A DNA stretch of 11,423 nucleotides from Actinomycetota bacterium (GTDB taxonomy: Bacteria; Actinomycetota; Actinomycetes; S36-B12), in assembly GCA_947472655.1 (NCBI GenBank), contig CANJCG010000051.1, forward strand, positions 1 to 11,423, in the 5' to 3' direction. The position numbers and the translations under genes were made by a program. The notes beneath the pieces were generated by a model that saw only the letters and a list, made by a program, of their open reading frames with translations, had not been told where the DNA came from and made no database searches. Positions 1 through 7,372 of this stretch are shown piece after piece (positions within the stretch are counted from its first letter, which is position 1; every line of letters begins with the position of its first letter).

Positions 1-120
1 CTGGTAGGCCTGCTTGATTTCTGATGCTTCTGTGTTACGTGCGGGGCTCGCTTGAGCGGAAGGAGCAAGGAGAAGCAGACCTGCGGCTGCAGCTGTGGCG
101 GTAAGTACTTGACGTCGCAT
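1..120 (-). CDS. Secreted protein, N-terminal part only (runs off left edge)
   Basis: An ATG at 120-118 opens a reading frame that stays open for 40 codons to the window edge. It has the form of a Sec signal peptide: start MRRQ, an Ala/Leu-rich hydrophobic stretch (about residues 6-19), then PSAQA followed by SPAR, giving a probable signal peptidase I cut after Ala24 (AQA|S). A Shine-Dalgarno-like AAGGA lies at 132-128, seven bases before the ATG. The mature part seen (about 16 residues, ending EIKQAYQ) is too short to name a family. The gene is transcribed away from the MFS gene. The product is exported; its function is unknown. Confidence 0.7.
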   Translation of the reverse strand, partial: MRRQVLTATAAAAGLLLLAPSAQASPARNTEASEIKQAYQ

Positions 121-140
121 GAGAGGTTCCTTTAGTTGGA

Positions 141-558
141 GGTAGGCATACATCTCACACATTAATAGACATGTCAGCGGATGCTGGGTTTCTGTCGAAA
201 TGAATTGATTTGTGGCCGCCACTACCTGAGTGCAAAAACGATCAAGTGGTGGAGCAGGTATTCCTGCACCTTCTCGTGAGTGACTCCGCGAGTTGCGCAA
301 TCTCATGCAGCCTCGGCGTTGCGGTATGGCTGGTCAATCAGATCGACAGCAATCTCCGTTCCGCTAAAAGGGCCTGCGTCCTCGATGAAGTGAATGCCAT
401 TGCTACTTGTTATCAATACGCTTGAGGTACGTTCTTGCAGGTGTGATGGCAGGCAGCGTGTGAAACATGATCTGAAAGTGGGCATTACTCATGTATCAAT
501 TAGTTGTGTCCGTAAGTTGCTTCCTGAATTCCTTTCCACACTTGTGTGTAGTAAAGCG
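141..558. other. Intergenic gap with no gene supported
   Basis: This stretch separates the divergent secreted-protein gene and the MFS gene. Open frames exist on both strands, but none combines a ribosome binding site, coding-like composition and a recognisable product. It must hold the promoters of both flanking genes, but I could not place -35/-10 pairs convincingly. A minus-strand frame at 303-485 has a faintly protein-like C-terminal half (GIHFIEDAGP) and might be a gene remnant; I cannot assign it. Confidence 0.5.
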
Positions 559-1812
559 ATGCGTTCCGGCATGAAGTCAGACATCCGCTGGACTCCGATC
601 GCGCTCCTGGAGACCACGAACCTCCTGTCGGGGATGTCCAACGGCGTTGTCACGATTGCGATCCCGTGGCTTGTTCTGCAGCGCACGGGATCGGTCACTG
701 CAGCAGGACTCGTCGCCGCACTCTCCGCGCTGCCGGGCATCATCGCGAGCCCGTTTGCTGGCTGGGCCGTCGATCATTTCGGACGTCGGATCGTCAGCAT
801 CGTCTCCGACATCCTGTCGGCAATTTCCGTGGCGGCTATCCCGATCGTCGCAATGGTGACCGACCTCAACATCGCAATCATCTTGGCGCTCGCGATGTTC
901 GGCGCCGTCTTCGACCCGGCGGGCTACACCGGGCGCCGCGCGCTCATCCCCGACGTCGCCGAGGCCAGTGGCATGGAGATCACGCGCCTTAACGGCCTGC
1001 ACGAGGGCATCTTCGGCATCGGCTGGATCGTTGGCCCTCTTGCCGGCTCACTGCTCATCGCCGCGCTCGGCGAAACAGCCGCCTTCTGGGCACCTTTCGG
1101 TGCCTTCGTACTCGCGGCGATCTTGATCTCACTGCTTCGCGTCACGGATGCCGGACAGATCGCAAAGGCCGAACGGGAAGTGGCGGGTATCGCACCGCTC
1201 ACCGCATGGCAGAACGCCAGTCTGGGTGCCAGACTGATCTGGCGCGATCACACGTTACGCGCCATCACCATCGCGGTCATGGTCCTTGCCGCGATCTACC
1301 TGCCAACCGAGGCGGTGCTCCTCCCGGCGTACTTCACCGAACTCAACTCTCCTGAGCAGCTCGGTTTCATCCTTGCCGCTATCGCCGCAGGAAGCGTGAT
1401 CGGCTCGTTCTCCTATGGCTGGCTGAATCTCAGGATGAGTCGGCGCATGATCGTCTACACCGGTCTCGTTGGCTCCGCACTTACCTATATTCCGATAGCA
1501 CTGCTGCCACCTATCGGAGTCTTCATCACCTTCGCCTTTATCTTCGGTCTCAGTTGGGGCCCCATACAGCCGCTGCTCACCACGATCGTGCAACTGCGCG
1601 TCGATCCTGACGCACAGGGGCGAGTCTTTGGCATCCAGACGGCAACCTTCTATGTCGCCCCGCCCGCAGCGATGTTCCTTGCAGGCGTGCTGGCTGAGAG
1701 CTTCGGCGTCAAGCCCGTGCTCCTGGGAATCGCCGGGCTGCTGGTGATCACAGCCCTTGCTGTCTTGCGGGTCAAGAGCCTGCGCGATCTGGACTCCGAT
1801 CGCTTCGACTAG
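559..1812 (+). CDS. MFS transporter, EntS/MFS_3-like exporter
   Basis: This is a multi-pass membrane protein of the major facilitator superfamily, about 417 aa, the usual length for 12-helix members. Helix 1 begins shortly after the start (WTPIALLETTNLLSGM). The loop 2-3 signature of the superfamily follows helix 2: GWAVDHFGRR, matching GxxxDxxGRR. A helix 4-5 region with FDPAGYTGRRALIPD resembles the MFS_3 (enterobactin-exporter EntS-like) branch, so efflux of a small molecule is likely; the substrate cannot be told. The frame is open from 394, but the residues before 559 are Cys/Arg-rich and unlike an MFS N-terminus, so I place the start at ATG 559, with ATG 571 as the alternative. Neither has a strong ribosome binding site. 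Third codon positions are strongly G/C, unlike the genes to the right. It stands alone, about 9 kb from the peptide cluster, so a role as its exporter is speculative. Confidence 0.85.
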   Translation: MRSGMKSDIRWTPIALLETTNLLSGMSNGVVTIAIPWLVLQRTGSVTAAGLVAALSALPGIIASPFAGWAVDHFGRRIVSIVSDILSAISVAAIPIVAMVTDLNIAIILALAMFGAVFDPAGYTGRRALIPDVAEASGMEITRLNGLHEGIFGIGWIVGPLAGSLLIAALGETAAFWAPFGAFVLAAILISLLRVTDAGQIAKAEREVAGIAPLTAWQNASLGARLIWRDHTLRAITIAVMVLAAIYLPTEAVLLPAYFTELNSPEQLGFILAAIAAGSVIGSFSYGWLNLRMSRRMIVYTGLVGSALTYIPIALLPPIGVFITFAFIFGLSWGPIQPLLTTIVQLRVDPDAQGRVFGIQTATFYVAPPAAMFLAGVLAESFGVKPVLLGIAGLLVITALAVLRVKSLRDLDSDRFD

Positions 1813-1864
1813 GAGTCGGTCAGGCAACGCATCTCTTCGCAGCTAGCTAGCACGCGCGAAACCG

Positions 1865-1885
1865 TTCCCGCTTGACTACCGGGAA
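1865..1885 (+). terminator. Weak hairpin downstream of the MFS gene
   Basis: TTCCCG (1865-1870) and CGGGAA (1880-1885) form a 6-bp perfect stem with a 9-base loop, 53 bases after the MFS stop codon. No T-run follows. It could end the MFS transcript, but a stem this short could also be chance. Confidence 0.25.
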
Positions 1886-1945
1886 TGAACCTTGAAGTGC
1901 TGCACGAGATTCGGGTCGCCCAATGTGAACTCGCACCAGTACTGA

Positions 1946-2350
1946 ACAAGATCAAGCCATGGGCAAGACTATGGAACAGTGCCGATCGGGATGAACAATC
2001 GCGCAGTGATGACGTATGCAGCAGGCGTGAAGGCTGCTGGGCTGAACCCCTAAATCTCTTCTGGTCCATTAGCCTACTTAGGGGCTGACCTACTCATCAA
2101 AGGTCTCAAGCTCGCAGGTAAGTGTCCCACGCGCGAATCATTCATCACTAACCTCAGGCAACTAACCAAATACGATGGCGGTGGTCTTCTTCCCGCACCG
2201 CTCTCTTTCGCACCGGGCCTCATGTCAAATGGCGACCCAGCACTGTGCACTTGGTACATCATCGCAAAGGGAACTGATCTTGTGCCGGATGCCAAGAGCA
2301 CCTGTGGGCAGATCATTGATGTGACGACTGGCAAGGTTGTCCTCGGCTAA
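1946..2350 (+). pseudogene. Remnant of Leu/Ile/Val-type ABC substrate-binding protein (C-terminal part)
   Basis: In one frame ending at TAA 2348-2350 the translation shows the C-terminal hallmarks of periplasmic-binding-protein type I (Peripla_BP_6, LivJ/LivK-like) proteins of actinobacteria: YLGADLLIKGLK, then AGKCPTRESFITNLRQ, then YDGGGLLPAPLSF, and a closing pair of cysteines. The same frame continues upstream with AVMTYAAGVKAAGLNP, but is cut by an in-frame TAA at 2051-2053 and another stop (TGA 1943-1945) further up. Full members are about 400 aa with a lipoprotein signal; only about 130 codons remain and no signal peptide is present. The convincing part is roughly 1985-2350. I infer a decayed gene left after deletion; no permease or ATPase genes are nearby. 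The homology is by eye from family motifs. Confidence 0.68.
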
Positions 2351-2372
2351 ATCCACAGCCATCGCATCTTGC

Positions 2373-2403
2373 TCCTGCCGGCGTAGTGGAAGCGCCGGCA
2401 GGA
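2373..2403 (+). terminator. Strong GC-rich hairpin after the binding-protein remnant
   Basis: TCCTGCCGGCG (2373-2383) is perfectly complementary to CGCCGGCAGGA (2393-2403) across a 9-base loop. It starts 22 bases after the stop codon of the remnant, the right place for its former terminator. No T-run follows, which is common for actinobacterial terminators. It would also insulate the CoA-transferase gene downstream. Confidence 0.6.
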
Positions 2404-2634
2404 ACGACAGCCCTAATCCGCGAAGTGCACGTGGCCTTCCACTGGACCTACAGATCGCCGCAGGTTCATGAAGTTGGCCAATATCCAAGGACTATGAGAG
2501 TTGACTCGGGTTAGTCCCCTGATCGGAGTGGTTCCGGCAGGTTACCTTGCCTTTCGCAAGTTCCATTGCCTGTCACCCGATAACTTGTGGGTCACAGCCA
2601 TCATTGAACGTCCAAGTATTATCGGTACTTATTT

Positions 2635-2640
2635 AAGGGG
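2635..2640 (+). promoter_or_regulatory. Ribosome binding site of the CoA-transferase gene
   Basis: AAGGGG lies eight bases before ATG 2649 and fixes that start. The roughly 230 bases between the preceding hairpin and this site must contain the promoter; an AT-rich TATTAT at 2617-2622 is a possible -10 element, but no matching -35 is seen. Confidence 0.5.
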
Positions 2641-2648
2641 TTGGACGA

Positions 2649-5081
2649 ATGCGTCAGGCGCTGAGTGACCTAAAAGTTGTCGAGATTGGCAGCGGGTTTG
2701 CCGCTGGGTGGTGCGGAAAGGTATTCGCCGACCTAGGGGCCGACGTCATAAAAGTTGAGCCTCTTGCCGGCGACGAGTTACGGGCTGACCCAGGGCTGTT
2801 CGCTCATCTAAATACCAACAAGCGAAGCGTCCTTCTGGACGTATCCGCAACCGCTGGGCATGCATTGCGCGAGTTGCTAGCAGGCGCCGACCTTGTGGTG
2901 GAGACCCCTGGCCGACGCAGTCTCCTGGACTGGGGAATTGATCGTGATCAAATTGTGTCCGCAGATCCCACCACGTCAGTTGTCGCTATCACTGGGTTTG
3001 GATCCAAGGGACCATACGCTGACTATTCCTGGAGCGATGTAGTTGTCCAGGCATTTAGTGGGGCTCTCTTGAATGACCGGAAGGGTCCGGTGAAGTTGCC
3101 CCTGTCGATCGAGCAAGCTGTGGTTGGCCAAGCGGCGGCGCTGGGTGGGCTTGCAGCAGTGTTGCGCGCTCGTGCCACAGGTCTCGCTGCGTTTGTCGAT
3201 GTTTCAGCTGTCGAAGTTCTTGCATCGACACCGAACCGAATCGCGCGTTACCTAGGTTGGGAATACTTAGGTCGCCAAGCAACAAGCCAGGTGGCGACTA
3301 CACCTACAGACACGCTTTTGCCATTGGGGATTTTTCCTTGCGCAGATGGCTTCGTAGCGATGATGATGACACCACAGCAGCTCAATGAGATGCTCACAGT
3401 CTTGGGTAGCGATGAGCTGCGTGCTGCTTTTGCTGCGCCAGATGCATTCACGAATCCGATTACCAAAGAGATCTTGGACGGTGTGCTGTATCCCTGGCTG
3501 CTGTCGCGAACTCGCGACGAAGTGACCGTGGCGGCGCAAGCCGCTGGCTGGCCGGTGACCCCGGTGAACGAGCCGGAGGTGATGCTGGAAACAGATCACC
3601 TGTTCCAACGCGGGTTCTGGGTGCATGCCGTCGACCAAGAACTTGGCCCGCTTGTTCTTCCCGGGGCCCCATACCGGTTCACTGAAGGTGGTTGGAGCCT
3701 ACGTCGCCCGGCTCCCTTAGCGGGTCAACACGAACCGGTAGACGAAGTGCAACCTGATGCGCCGACATTCACCGCAACTGACCCGAACATGCCACCTCTG
3801 ACCGGCATCCGGGTTCTTGACATAACAACGGTCTGGTCTGGGCCATTCGTAACGCAGAACCTGGTCGATCTGGGGGCCGAAGTGATTCGGGTCGAGACGC
3901 CATTGGTCTTCCCGCCGACGACAAAGGGCTATGTTCCGCGTCCAACAAGCACCATGTCACTAGGGGCTTTGGGCATGCTCTACGCGCCATTGGCCCCGGG
4001 GCAAAGTGATCGTCCATTCAATCGGCATTCCATGAATAACTCTGTTGGCCGAGGAAAACTTTCGTGCACGTTAGACGTACGACTACCAAGGCAGCGCGAG
4101 TTGTTCATGCAGTTAGTTGCCAAGAGCGACGTGTTTATCGAGAACCTCAAAGCCTCGACGCTGCACCAGATGGGCATCCACGAAACCGAATTGCTGAAGA
4201 TCAACCCAAGACTGATCGTGATGCGAATACCGCCGGCCGGCTTGTCGGGAGACTGGTCGCACTACACAGGTTTTGGCGCGCAGTTCGATGGACTTACCGG
4301 GTTGGCAGCACTCTCCGGCCATCGCGGCACAAACCTTATGGAGTCACCTTCCACCCTACATATGGACAGCGCTACCGGACCGGCTGGCGCATTCGCACTA
4401 TTGGCCGCGCTGCATTACCGAGCAGCAACTGGGCGCGGGCAGGTCATTGAGATGGCACAAAGTGAAAACGTGCTGAGCCAGTTGGGTGAGGTCTTCGTCA
4501 ACTTGCAGCGCGGGGTTGCCACTGTCCGTCAAGGCAATCGAGATCCGTACTGCGCACCGCAGGGTGTTTATCCTTGCGCGGAGGGCGGTTGGCTCGCGCT
4601 CACCGTTACAGATGACGCGGCCTGGGCGGGCCTTACCAAAGTGATGGATCGCTCCGACTTGGCCGACGACCCGCGGTTCGCGGATGTGGGGGGGCGCCAA
4701 GCCGCGCATGATGAACTCGACGTTGCTATTGCTGAATGGGCGAAAGACGTTCTTGCGTCACAGGTCTTTCATGCACTTCAGCGTGCAGGTGTCGCTGCTG
4801 CGCCGATTGCTGATGACCCGATGTTTGCCGATGATGCGCAGTTCAAGGCACGTGGCTGGATTCGTCCGTTGGAGAGCCGCGATGTGGGGACTTATAACCA
4901 CCTCGGACCGATGTTCCAAGGCCTGCCTTTGGCCTGGGAGCGAGGGGCACCCACGCTTGGACAGGACAATCGCTATGTGTTCCAGGAAGTCCTGGGCCTC
5001 GATGATGCTGCGTACGAGGCACTTGTTGCCGACGGGATCGCAATTGAGGATTATCTCAATAAAGATGGCGTTCCCTACTGA
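2649..5081 (+). CDS. Tandem family III (CaiB/BaiF) CoA-transferase, double-domain, 810 aa
   Basis: Two CaiB/BaiF (family III CoA-transferase) units are fused head to tail. Unit 1 covers about residues 5-360 (SDLKVVEIGSGFAAG, then ADLGADVIKVEP). Unit 2 covers about 382-800 (PLTGIRVLDITTVWSGP, then VDLGAEVIRVE, DVFIENLK, and RAATGRGQVIEMAQ). Such enzymes move CoA between carboxylic acids through an aspartyl-CoA thioester in the cytoplasm. In unit 2 the expected catalytic Asp is present (Asp573 in HMDSATGP). In unit 1 the matching position by eye is Gln156 (IEQAVVGQ), so this half is probably structural or CoA-binding only. Family III enzymes normally work as interlaced homodimers of about 400-aa chains, so the fusion would be a built-in pseudo-heterodimer. 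Substrates are unknown; neighbours do not define a pathway. Start ATG 2649 is supported by AAGGGG. Confidence 0.88.
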   Translation: MRQALSDLKVVEIGSGFAAGWCGKVFADLGADVIKVEPLAGDELRADPGLFAHLNTNKRSVLLDVSATAGHALRELLAGADLVVETPGRRSLLDWGIDRDQIVSADPTTSVVAITGFGSKGPYADYSWSDVVVQAFSGALLNDRKGPVKLPLSIEQAVVGQAAALGGLAAVLRARATGLAAFVDVSAVEVLASTPNRIARYLGWEYLGRQATSQVATTPTDTLLPLGIFPCADGFVAMMMTPQQLNEMLTVLGSDELRAAFAAPDAFTNPITKEILDGVLYPWLLSRTRDEVTVAAQAAGWPVTPVNEPEVMLETDHLFQRGFWVHAVDQELGPLVLPGAPYRFTEGGWSLRRPAPLAGQHEPVDEVQPDAPTFTATDPNMPPLTGIRVLDITTVWSGPFVTQNLVDLGAEVIRVETPLVFPPTTKGYVPRPTSTMSLGALGMLYAPLAPGQSDRPFNRHSMNNSVGRGKLSCTLDVRLPRQRELFMQLVAKSDVFIENLKASTLHQMGIHETELLKINPRLIVMRIPPAGLSGDWSHYTGFGAQFDGLTGLAALSGHRGTNLMESPSTLHMDSATGPAGAFALLAALHYRAATGRGQVIEMAQSENVLSQLGEVFVNLQRGVATVRQGNRDPYCAPQGVYPCAEGGWLALTVTDDAAWAGLTKVMDRSDLADDPRFADVGGRQAAHDELDVAIAEWAKDVLASQVFHALQRAGVAAAPIADDPMFADDAQFKARGWIRPLESRDVGTYNHLGPMFQGLPLAWERGAPTLGQDNRYVFQEVLGLDDAAYEALVADGIAIEDYLNKDGVPY

Positions 5082-5095
5082 CCGTGAACTACCCG

Positions 5096-5120
5096 GTGAA
5101 CACTCGTGATCTGTGTTCAC
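5096..5120 (+). terminator. 8-bp perfect inverted repeat between CoA-transferase and M20 genes
   Basis: GTGAACAC (5096-5103) and GTGTTCAC (5113-5120) pair perfectly around a 9-base loop, starting 14 bases after the CoA-transferase stop. The position suits a terminator, although no T-run follows. The same symmetry would also suit a dimeric repressor site upstream of the M20 gene. Confidence 0.4.
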
Positions 5121-5216
5121 GTGTGAAGTAGTCAGTCGTAGTAATTACCACAGCAGCCATCTACTGCCGAAGTGATAGGCCTACTATTGGCTTTGAGCAC
5201 ATCGCGTGCACCGATC

Positions 5217-5220
5217 GGAG
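5217..5220 (+). promoter_or_regulatory. Ribosome binding site choosing the M20 start
   Basis: GGAG ends five bases before ATG 5226. It favours that ATG over the upstream in-frame ATG at 5172, whose extra 18 residues do not look like part of an M20 enzyme, and over GTG 5220, which overlaps the site. Confidence 0.55.
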
Positions 5221-5225
5221 TGGAC

Positions 5226-6551
5226 ATGAGTGAGTCTGTTGAACTGTTGCAGACGCTCATTCGCAATGCGTGTATCAACGATGGAACAGAATCTGCAAAC
5301 GAAGAAGATAACGCGGATGATGTTGCATCGATCTTGAGCGGTTGTGGCGCTGATATTGAGATTTTTGATGCGGCGCCTGGTCGCAGATCGGTGATCTCTC
5401 GTCTTCCTGGAACTAATCCGGATGCACCTACTCTCATGCTCATTGGCCACACCGATGTTGTGCCTGCTCATAGTTCACGTTGGAAACACGATCCTTTCGG
5501 TGGTGAGCTGATCGACGGATTCGTATGGGGCCGCGGCTCAATGGACATGCTTGGGCACGTTGCAACGATGGCAATTGCTTTTCGTGATTACGCGCGTTCT
5601 GGTAACCATCACGGTGGGGACATTGTTTTCGCGGCAGTTGCCGACGAAGAAGCGCTGAGTACTAAGGGCACCGGCTGGCTTCTTGATCACCAGCCTGATG
5701 CGATGGCAGCTGATTGGATTGTGACCGAGTCAGGTGGGTCCAGTGTGGGCCCTATTGATGCACCACTCATCTCTTCGCTTTCCGCCGAAAAGGGCGCATG
5801 GCGCATGCTCTTGACTATTCGACGCGATCCAGTGCACAGCTCGATGGCGTATGGATCTGTGCTTTCTACTCAGGTTGCTGCCGACGTAATTTCTCGGATT
5901 AATCAGTATGTGCACCCGATTATTATCACTGACACGTGGAAACAAATCGTGGCTGATTGGTGGGGTGGAAACGAAGACAACCCGATAATGAATCCGGACC
6001 TTATCGACACACTTCTGCCTCACATACCAATTCTTGCCGCCAAGAATGCCTTTGCACTCAGTCGCATGTCGACTGTGGTCACTGGTATCCAGACGGATGA
6101 CTCCTGGAATACCGTGCCGGCTGAGATCAGAATAGAAGTCGATGTTCGCACGCTCATCGGCCAAACCCTTGATGATGTGTATGACCATCTTCGTCTTGCA
6201 ATGGGAGAGTTGGCTGATGGTGTTGAGATCACAGCGATCGCAGGTTCTGATGGCTCCGCGAGCCCAACGGGAACTCCGCTGTGGGACTTGATGACGGATG
6301 CTGCCCGTATTCAGGTTCCTGGTGCCGAACTGCGACCGATCATGGCTAGTGGTATCACCGATGCACGTTTTTATCGACATCGCGGCGCCACCGCTTACGG
6401 ATTCGGCCTCTACAGTGACCGGCTCCCGGTGGAAGAGATTCCTAGGATGCTCCATGGTGATGATGAGCGCGTTGATGTGCAGAGCATCCAGATGATGGGT
6501 GATCTCTGGTCGGCAATGTTTGGAATGTTTGGCGAGAGAACTTCGCGTTAG
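5226..6551 (+). CDS. M20 family metallopeptidase / deacylase (ArgE/DapE/carboxypeptidase type)
   Basis: A 441-aa cytoplasmic zinc hydrolase of the M20 family, without signal peptide. Metal-site motifs appear in family order: GHTDVVP (His75, Asp77), GRGSMDMLG (bridging Asp107), VADEEA (catalytic Glu141 and neighbour Glu142), TESGG (Glu168) and a C-terminal HGDDERV (His about 410). Between them lies the usual lid/dimerisation domain. The family removes acyl groups from amino acids, or cleaves dipeptides or C-terminal residues; the substrate cannot be read from sequence. Synonymous codon use is A/T-richer than in the MFS gene and similar to the peptide cluster. Its TAG stop (6549-6551) overlaps the TAA stop of the convergent sulfotransferase gene (6550-6548). 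This tight packing hints at, but does not prove, a shared history with the cluster, where it might trim the peptide, act in self-protection, or be unrelated. Confidence 0.88.
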   Translation: MSESVELLQTLIRNACINDGTESANEEDNADDVASILSGCGADIEIFDAAPGRRSVISRLPGTNPDAPTLMLIGHTDVVPAHSSRWKHDPFGGELIDGFVWGRGSMDMLGHVATMAIAFRDYARSGNHHGGDIVFAAVADEEALSTKGTGWLLDHQPDAMAADWIVTESGGSSVGPIDAPLISSLSAEKGAWRMLLTIRRDPVHSSMAYGSVLSTQVAADVISRINQYVHPIIITDTWKQIVADWWGGNEDNPIMNPDLIDTLLPHIPILAAKNAFALSRMSTVVTGIQTDDSWNTVPAEIRIEVDVRTLIGQTLDDVYDHLRLAMGELADGVEITAIAGSDGSASPTGTPLWDLMTDAARIQVPGAELRPIMASGITDARFYRHRGATAYGFGLYSDRLPVEEIPRMLHGDDERVDVQSIQMMGDLWSAMFGMFGERTSR

Positions 6552-7372
6552 TTGAGGTAGCCGAGTTCTTTCATGAGCGGTCCATGGTCTTGTTCGATGC
6601 GATCGGCCAACTCCGGGCTGAGTTCTTCACGCCAGCTATCAGTGCGTCCACGACGGAAGAAGACACGGTCAAGTGAAGCTTGTTCTACGAACCCTTCTGC
6701 AAGTTCGCGTGCGGCAAGTCGGGTGAAGCCACATCGTTCAACTGCGCGCACGCACGCTGCTTCATCTGTCGGGATGTCTAGCCAAGAAGCGATAGTAGAA
6801 AGTGAAGTAACCGGTTCTGCGCTGAGCTGTTCATAGGTCAGGAACAGCATCGGTAAGTCGGTTTGATCTCTCCAGCCTTGCACATGGTCAGTCCAAGATC
6901 CTGGTTCGCGGCCACCATGGGCTAGATGCGGGTGAAGTTGTTTCCCTCGCCACTCGCTTCGGCCTCCCATGCCTTCCACAGCCTCTTCGTGGCTGAAACC
7001 ATTGTGGTGTGCCCAACTCACAGCAACAGCTCGCGGATCGCGAGCGATGTAAATTGCGCGAGCCCCGGCAGGCTGCCATCGGGCTGGAAATCCATCTGCG
7101 GCAAGAATCCATGGGTGGTGTGTCTTGCGACGGTGGTAGCCGGGGATCTGAATGTCAGCACTGGCCCAAGACCTACGTTCAATTTGTATTGCTTCTGAAT
7201 CGTCTAGGTCACTGAGACTTATTCCGAGCCATCCATCGACTCTGTCGTGTCCGCGCCCGGCGTCAAGTGAGTTGAGGTCCGGGTCGGTATCTAACTCAAG
7301 CGCGCTCAGCAAACTACGAATCCAAGTATTACCGGACTTCGGAAACGAAGCGAGCCATGCAGTACTAGACAT
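6548..7372 (-). CDS. PAPS-dependent sulfotransferase in RiPP operon
   Basis: A 274-aa cytosolic sulfotransferase (Sulfotransfer_1 type) that should move sulfate from PAPS to a hydroxyl or phenol. It has the 5'-phosphosulfate loop FPKSGNTW (residues 10-17), KTHHPW with His85 as probable catalytic base, the 3'-phosphate segment YIARDPRAVAVSW (108-120, Arg111 and Ser119), a LFLTYEQL strand (177-183) and a C-terminal FFRRGRTDSW (238-247) equivalent to the family's RKGxxGxW motif. All key residues look intact and the length is normal. The start is ATG 7372, whose first base is the last base of the TGA of the preceding gene (TGATG), with GGAGG at 7384-7380 seven bases ahead; the longer open frame from 7474 lies inside that gene. 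It is last in the ycaO operon, so I infer the substrate is the modified peptide, with the single core Tyr as best candidate. Another small-molecule acceptor remains possible. Confidence 0.87.
   Translation of the reverse strand: MSSTAWLASFPKSGNTWIRSLLSALELDTDPDLNSLDAGRGHDRVDGWLGISLSDLDDSEAIQIERRSWASADIQIPGYHRRKTHHPWILAADGFPARWQPAGARAIYIARDPRAVAVSWAHHNGFSHEEAVEGMGGRSEWRGKQLHPHLAHGGREPGSWTDHVQGWRDQTDLPMLFLTYEQLSAEPVTSLSTIASWLDIPTDEAACVRAVERCGFTRLAARELAEGFVEQASLDRVFFRRGRTDSWREELSPELADRIEQDHGPLMKELGYLN

Noticed and set aside
303..485. Minus-strand 60-aa frame with GIHFIEDAGP and ending in RNAEAA
   Set aside because: The C-terminal half looks somewhat protein-like, but there is no ribosome binding site, the N-terminal half is Cys/Arg-rich, and I cannot match it to a family; at most a gene remnant.
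394..558. Upstream extension of the MFS frame
   Set aside because: The translated residues are Cys/Arg-rich and unlike any MFS N-terminus; helix 1 begins just after ATG 559/571.
577..1002. Long minus-strand frame opposite the MFS gene (and a similar one at 1255-1827)
   Set aside because: Very Asp/Arg/His-rich translation typical of the antisense of GC-rich coding DNA; no start signal.
2225..2488. Minus-strand 87-aa frame over the binding-protein remnant and hairpin
   Set aside because: It runs through the strong hairpin and opposite recognisable coding sequence; no binding site or family.
5730..6455. 241-aa minus-strand frame inside the M20 gene
   Set aside because: Opposite an intact enzyme with all metal-site motifs; its own translation shows no domain.
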